7,638 bases of DNA from the NCBI GenBank assembly GCA_030145365.1, contig JAQYVS010000352.1, positions 1 to 7,638 of the forward strand, in the 5' to 3' direction. The stretch is from Desulfofustis sp. (GTDB lineage Bacteria; Desulfobacterota; Desulfobulbia; Desulfobulbales; Desulfocapsaceae). The translations under genes were made by a program, and so were the position numbers. The notes under the pieces are model-generated. The model was not told where the DNA came from and made no database searches. It was given only the letters and a program-made list of their open reading frames with translations. Positions 6,886 through 7,638 of the stretch are shown in pieces. Position 1 is the stretch's first letter, and every line of letters begins with the position of its first letter.

Positions 6886-6905
6886 ACTAAACAATATTAT
6901 TTAGT
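6886..6905. repeat. Small inverted repeat in the ABC-F leader
   Basis: ACTAAA (6886-6891) pairs with TTTAGT (6900-6905) across an eight-base A/T-rich loop. It lies between the candidate promoter and the terminator-like hairpin. The stem is weak and could be chance in AT-rich DNA. Confidence 0.3.
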
Positions 6906-6928
6906 ACTGTTACGCTGACATTTTGGGG

Positions 6929-6951
6929 CAGATATTAACGGTTAATATCTG
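6929..6951. repeat. 23-bp perfect palindrome, candidate operator
   Basis: CAGATATTAAC (6929-6939), one central G, then its exact reverse complement GTTAATATCTG (6941-6951). It covers the -10 and much of the spacer of the candidate ABC-F promoter, where a dimeric repressor would block RNA polymerase. Its centre lies about 117 bases before the ABC-F ATG. Eleven matched pairs are unlikely by chance. No regulator gene is visible in the window. Confidence 0.7.
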
Positions 6952-6960
6952 AGCCGGCAA
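6932..6960 (-). promoter_or_regulatory. Candidate ABC-F promoter overlapping the palindrome
   Basis: On the minus strand, TTGCCG (6960-6955) and TAATAT (6937-6932) are 17 bases apart, each matching consensus at four of six bases. Transcription would start near 6925, giving a leader of about 100 bases. The match is moderate, but its overlap with the palindrome strengthens it. Confidence 0.4.
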
Positions 6961-7018
6961 GAGAGAAAAATTTACAACAGAAGAGATAACTCCATACAAC
7001 CACTTGATCCAATTATAC

Positions 7019-7038
7019 GTTGAATCGAGCGATTCAAC
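7019..7038. repeat. 20-bp palindrome in the divergent spacer
   Basis: GTTGAATCG (7019-7027), a central AG, then CGATTCAAC (7030-7038): nine perfect pairs. It differs in sequence from the 6929-6951 palindrome, so the two would bind different proteins. It lies about 77 bases upstream of the -35 of the rightward promoter, a position suited to an activator, and could also form an RNA or DNA hairpin. Confidence 0.6.
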
Positions 7039-7047
7039 AATACAAGC

Positions 7048-7096
7048 GTTGGAGTTGAGCGTCTGATGCGGCGCCTCAAAACAAGGCTAGCCCAAC
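7048..7096. repeat. Imperfect long stem-loop in the divergent spacer
   Basis: GTTGG (7048-7052) pairs with CCAAC (7092-7096). Inside it TTGAGCG (7055-7061) pairs with CGCCTCAA (7072-7079), with one bulged C at 7074. An asymmetric internal loop separates the two stems. No T-run follows. It might be structural, a remnant of something else, or chance. Confidence 0.3.
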
Positions 7097-7114
7097 AATC
7101 GCCAGCTCTGCACA

Positions 7115-7143
7115 TTGACTATTGAGCTACTCGGTCAGATAAT
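7115..7143 (+). promoter_or_regulatory. Sigma70-type promoter of the right-edge small-gene unit
   Basis: TTGACT (7115-7120, five of six) and GATAAT (7138-7143, five of six) are exactly 17 bases apart. This is the best promoter match in the window. Transcription should start near 7150, about 17 bases before the first small ORF. Confidence 0.72.
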
Positions 7144-7155
7144 CTAGGGAACACA

Positions 7156-7160
7156 AGAGG
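7156..7160 (+). promoter_or_regulatory. Ribosome binding site of the 23-codon ORF
   Basis: AGAGG lies six bases before the ATG at 7167. It is a strong site directly after the predicted transcription start, and the main reason to take the small ORF seriously. Confidence 0.55.
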
Positions 7161-7166
7161 TGTTTT

Positions 7167-7238
7167 ATGATGTTCTGGGTGATCGCCGGCAAGTTGATGC
7201 TAAATTTAGAGGTCGGGGATTCGCTCCCAGGTCATTGA
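7167..7238 (+). CDS. Putative 23-residue leader ORF
   Basis: The frame opens with two consecutive ATGs (7167 and 7170), has a good Shine-Dalgarno, and ends at TGA 7236-7238. The peptide begins MMFWVIAGKLMLNL, a mostly hydrophobic stretch, and ends EVGDSLPGH. I recognise no family. The stop codon overlaps the Shine-Dalgarno (GAGAGG, 7237-7242) of the next gene, with 11 bases between the stop and the next ATG. Terminating ribosomes could therefore load the downstream start, as in translational coupling. It may be a leader peptide whose translation tunes the next gene, a small membrane peptide, or a chance ORF; its size alone gives no proof of coding. It reads in a different frame from the gene that follows. 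Confidence 0.4.
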   Translation: MMFWVIAGKLMLNLEVGDSLPGH

Positions 7239-7242
7239 GAGG
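7237..7242 (+). promoter_or_regulatory. Ribosome binding site that sets the start of the exported protein
   Basis: GAGAGG ends seven bases before the ATG at 7250. That ATG begins a proper signal peptide, so 7250 is preferred over the upstream in-frame GTG at 7160, which would add 30 residues ahead of it and lies within a ribosome site. Confidence 0.75.
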
Positions 7243-7249
7243 TTACACT

Positions 7250-7576
7250 ATGAAAACGATTTTTTTAATCATCGCCCTGGTACTTGTCACCGGCTCCACC
7301 GCTTATGCCGATGCTGCTGCCGACTACTGGCGCGACCGTCAATACAACGACCGACTCAGAGCCGAGGATCGCTCCCACGAACTCGAGATCGAGAGGATCA
7401 GAGCCACGGCAGCAGTTGAGGTAGCAAAGCGACAGCGGCGATACTGGCACAATTACAACCAGCCGATCGTAATTGTTCCGCCGGCGTCAATGGTTCCCCT
7501 ACGACCAGCTCCAGTCCCCCCACGCTCCATTTATTCAAACTCGAGGGTTAAACGCGTGCCAAGTGCAAGCAGATGA
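7250..7576 (+). CDS. Small exported protein of unknown function (signal peptide, charged helix, Pro-rich tail)
   Basis: The 108-residue protein starts with a clear signal peptide: MKT, a hydrophobic core (residues 4-14) and a signal-peptidase site AYA before D21. No lipobox cysteine is present, so it should be a soluble periplasmic or secreted protein. The mature part has a highly charged region, about 23-64, rich in Arg, Glu and Asp, likely one long helix and possibly a coiled coil. A segment with hydrophobic and proline residues follows (IVIVPP near 73-78), then a Pro/Arg-rich tail (about 79-108). The mature protein is strongly basic and has no cysteine. I do not recognise the family. Its codons are visibly richer in G and C than those of the other genes. 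The stop codon overlaps the ATG of the next frame (ATGA), which suggests an operon. Confidence 0.75.
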   Translation: MKTIFLIIALVLVTGSTAYADAAADYWRDRQYNDRLRAEDRSHELEIERIRATAAVEVAKRQRRYWHNYNQPIVIVPPASMVPLRPAPVPPRSIYSNSRVKRVPSASR

Positions 7577-7638
7577 TCTGCGCCAGATGCGAGCTCGGCA
7601 ATTTCAAGATCGTCGGTGGCCAGCTGATCGAGGATAAT
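7573..7638 (+). CDS. Partial CDS with N-terminal CxxC, coupled by ATGA overlap (cut by window edge)
   Basis: An ATG at 7573 shares the ATGA tetranucleotide with the stop of the exported-protein gene. The frame is open for all 22 codons to the window edge. It begins MICARCELGNF; Cys3 and Cys6 form a CxxC pair at the very N-terminus, as in zinc ribbons or redox sites. There is no signal peptide in what can be seen, so a cytoplasmic protein is likely. The upstream Shine-Dalgarno is weak, which fits translational coupling. The fragment is short, so chance cannot be excluded and no function is offered. Confidence 0.45.
   Translation, partial: MICARCELGNFKIVGGQLIEDN

Larger units (their letters stand above)
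6824..7159. other. Structured 336-bp divergent spacer between the ABC-F gene and the small-gene unit
   Basis: From left to right it holds the ABC-F terminator-like hairpin, a small AT-rich stem, a 23-bp palindrome over a minus-strand promoter, a 20-bp palindrome, an imperfect stem-loop and a strong plus-strand promoter. I saw no tRNA, no convincing larger ORF and no insertion-sequence ends. The density of inverted repeats is higher than in any other spacer of the window. Confidence 0.6.

Noticed and set aside
7019..7096. Integron-like attC core sites (ATTCAAC, GCCCAAC, GTTGAAT, GTTGAGC)
   Set aside because: These degenerate seven-base cores are common. No RYYYAAC...GTTRRRY pair occurs in the right order with 55-140 bases between and complementary arms, and the stem-loop has the cores in reverse order.
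7206..7232. GGTCGGGGATTCGCTCCC resembling a tRNA T-arm
   Set aside because: The stem is short, the loop lacks the GTTCRA pattern, and no acceptor, D or anticodon arms are present nearby.
7160..7249. GTG start at 7160 for the exported protein
   Set aside because: It would place 30 residues before a normal signal peptide and the GTG lies in another ribosome site. The ATG at 7250 has its own GAGAGG.

Overview
The window looks like chromosomal DNA of an anaerobic, Gram-negative bacterium. The best guess is a member of the Desulfobacterota (Desulfobulbales or a relative). This is inferred from gene content alone: an indolepyruvate:ferredoxin oxidoreductase subunit (IorA), a rubredoxin-like domain fused to a membrane domain, an AcuB-like CBS-ACT sensor, moderate GC and AT-rich spacers. 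No rRNA, tRNA, CRISPR array or transposase gene was found.

Layout. (1) Positions 1-782, minus strand: the N-terminal 260 codons of iorA, running off the left edge. (2) 783-1092: an AT-rich divergent spacer. (3) 1093-1770, plus: an AcuB-like protein with two CBS domains and an ACT domain. (4) 1771-1929: a convergent spacer with three inverted repeats but no classical terminator. (5) 1930-2586, minus: a HAD phosphatase/phosphomutase. (6) 2587-2808: a divergent spacer with a consensus -35 for the next gene. (7) 2809-4008, plus: a class I aspartate/aromatic aminotransferase. (8) 4024-4065: a strong bidirectional terminator between convergent genes. (9) 4082-4702, minus: a rubredoxin-like/DUF2231 membrane protein with its own sigma70-type promoter. 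(10) 4850-6823, minus: an ABC-F ATPase of the YheS-like group. (11) 6824-7159: a structured divergent spacer. It holds a 23-bp palindrome over a candidate ABC-F promoter, a terminator-like hairpin just before the ABC-F start, a second palindrome, and a good promoter facing right. (12) 7167 to the end, plus: a compact unit of a 23-codon ORF, a small exported protein, and a partial CxxC protein that overlaps it by ATGA.

How the genes may work together. IorA, the aminotransferase and the ACT-domain protein fit 2-oxo-acid/amino-acid metabolism: transamination gives 2-oxo acids such as arylpyruvates, and Ior oxidatively decarboxylates arylpyruvates to acyl-CoA with ferredoxin. That link is inference; these genes are not one operon. 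The ABC-F protein acts on ribosomes, and its leader looks built for conditional expression. The least explained parts are the 6824-7159 spacer and the small-gene unit at the right edge.
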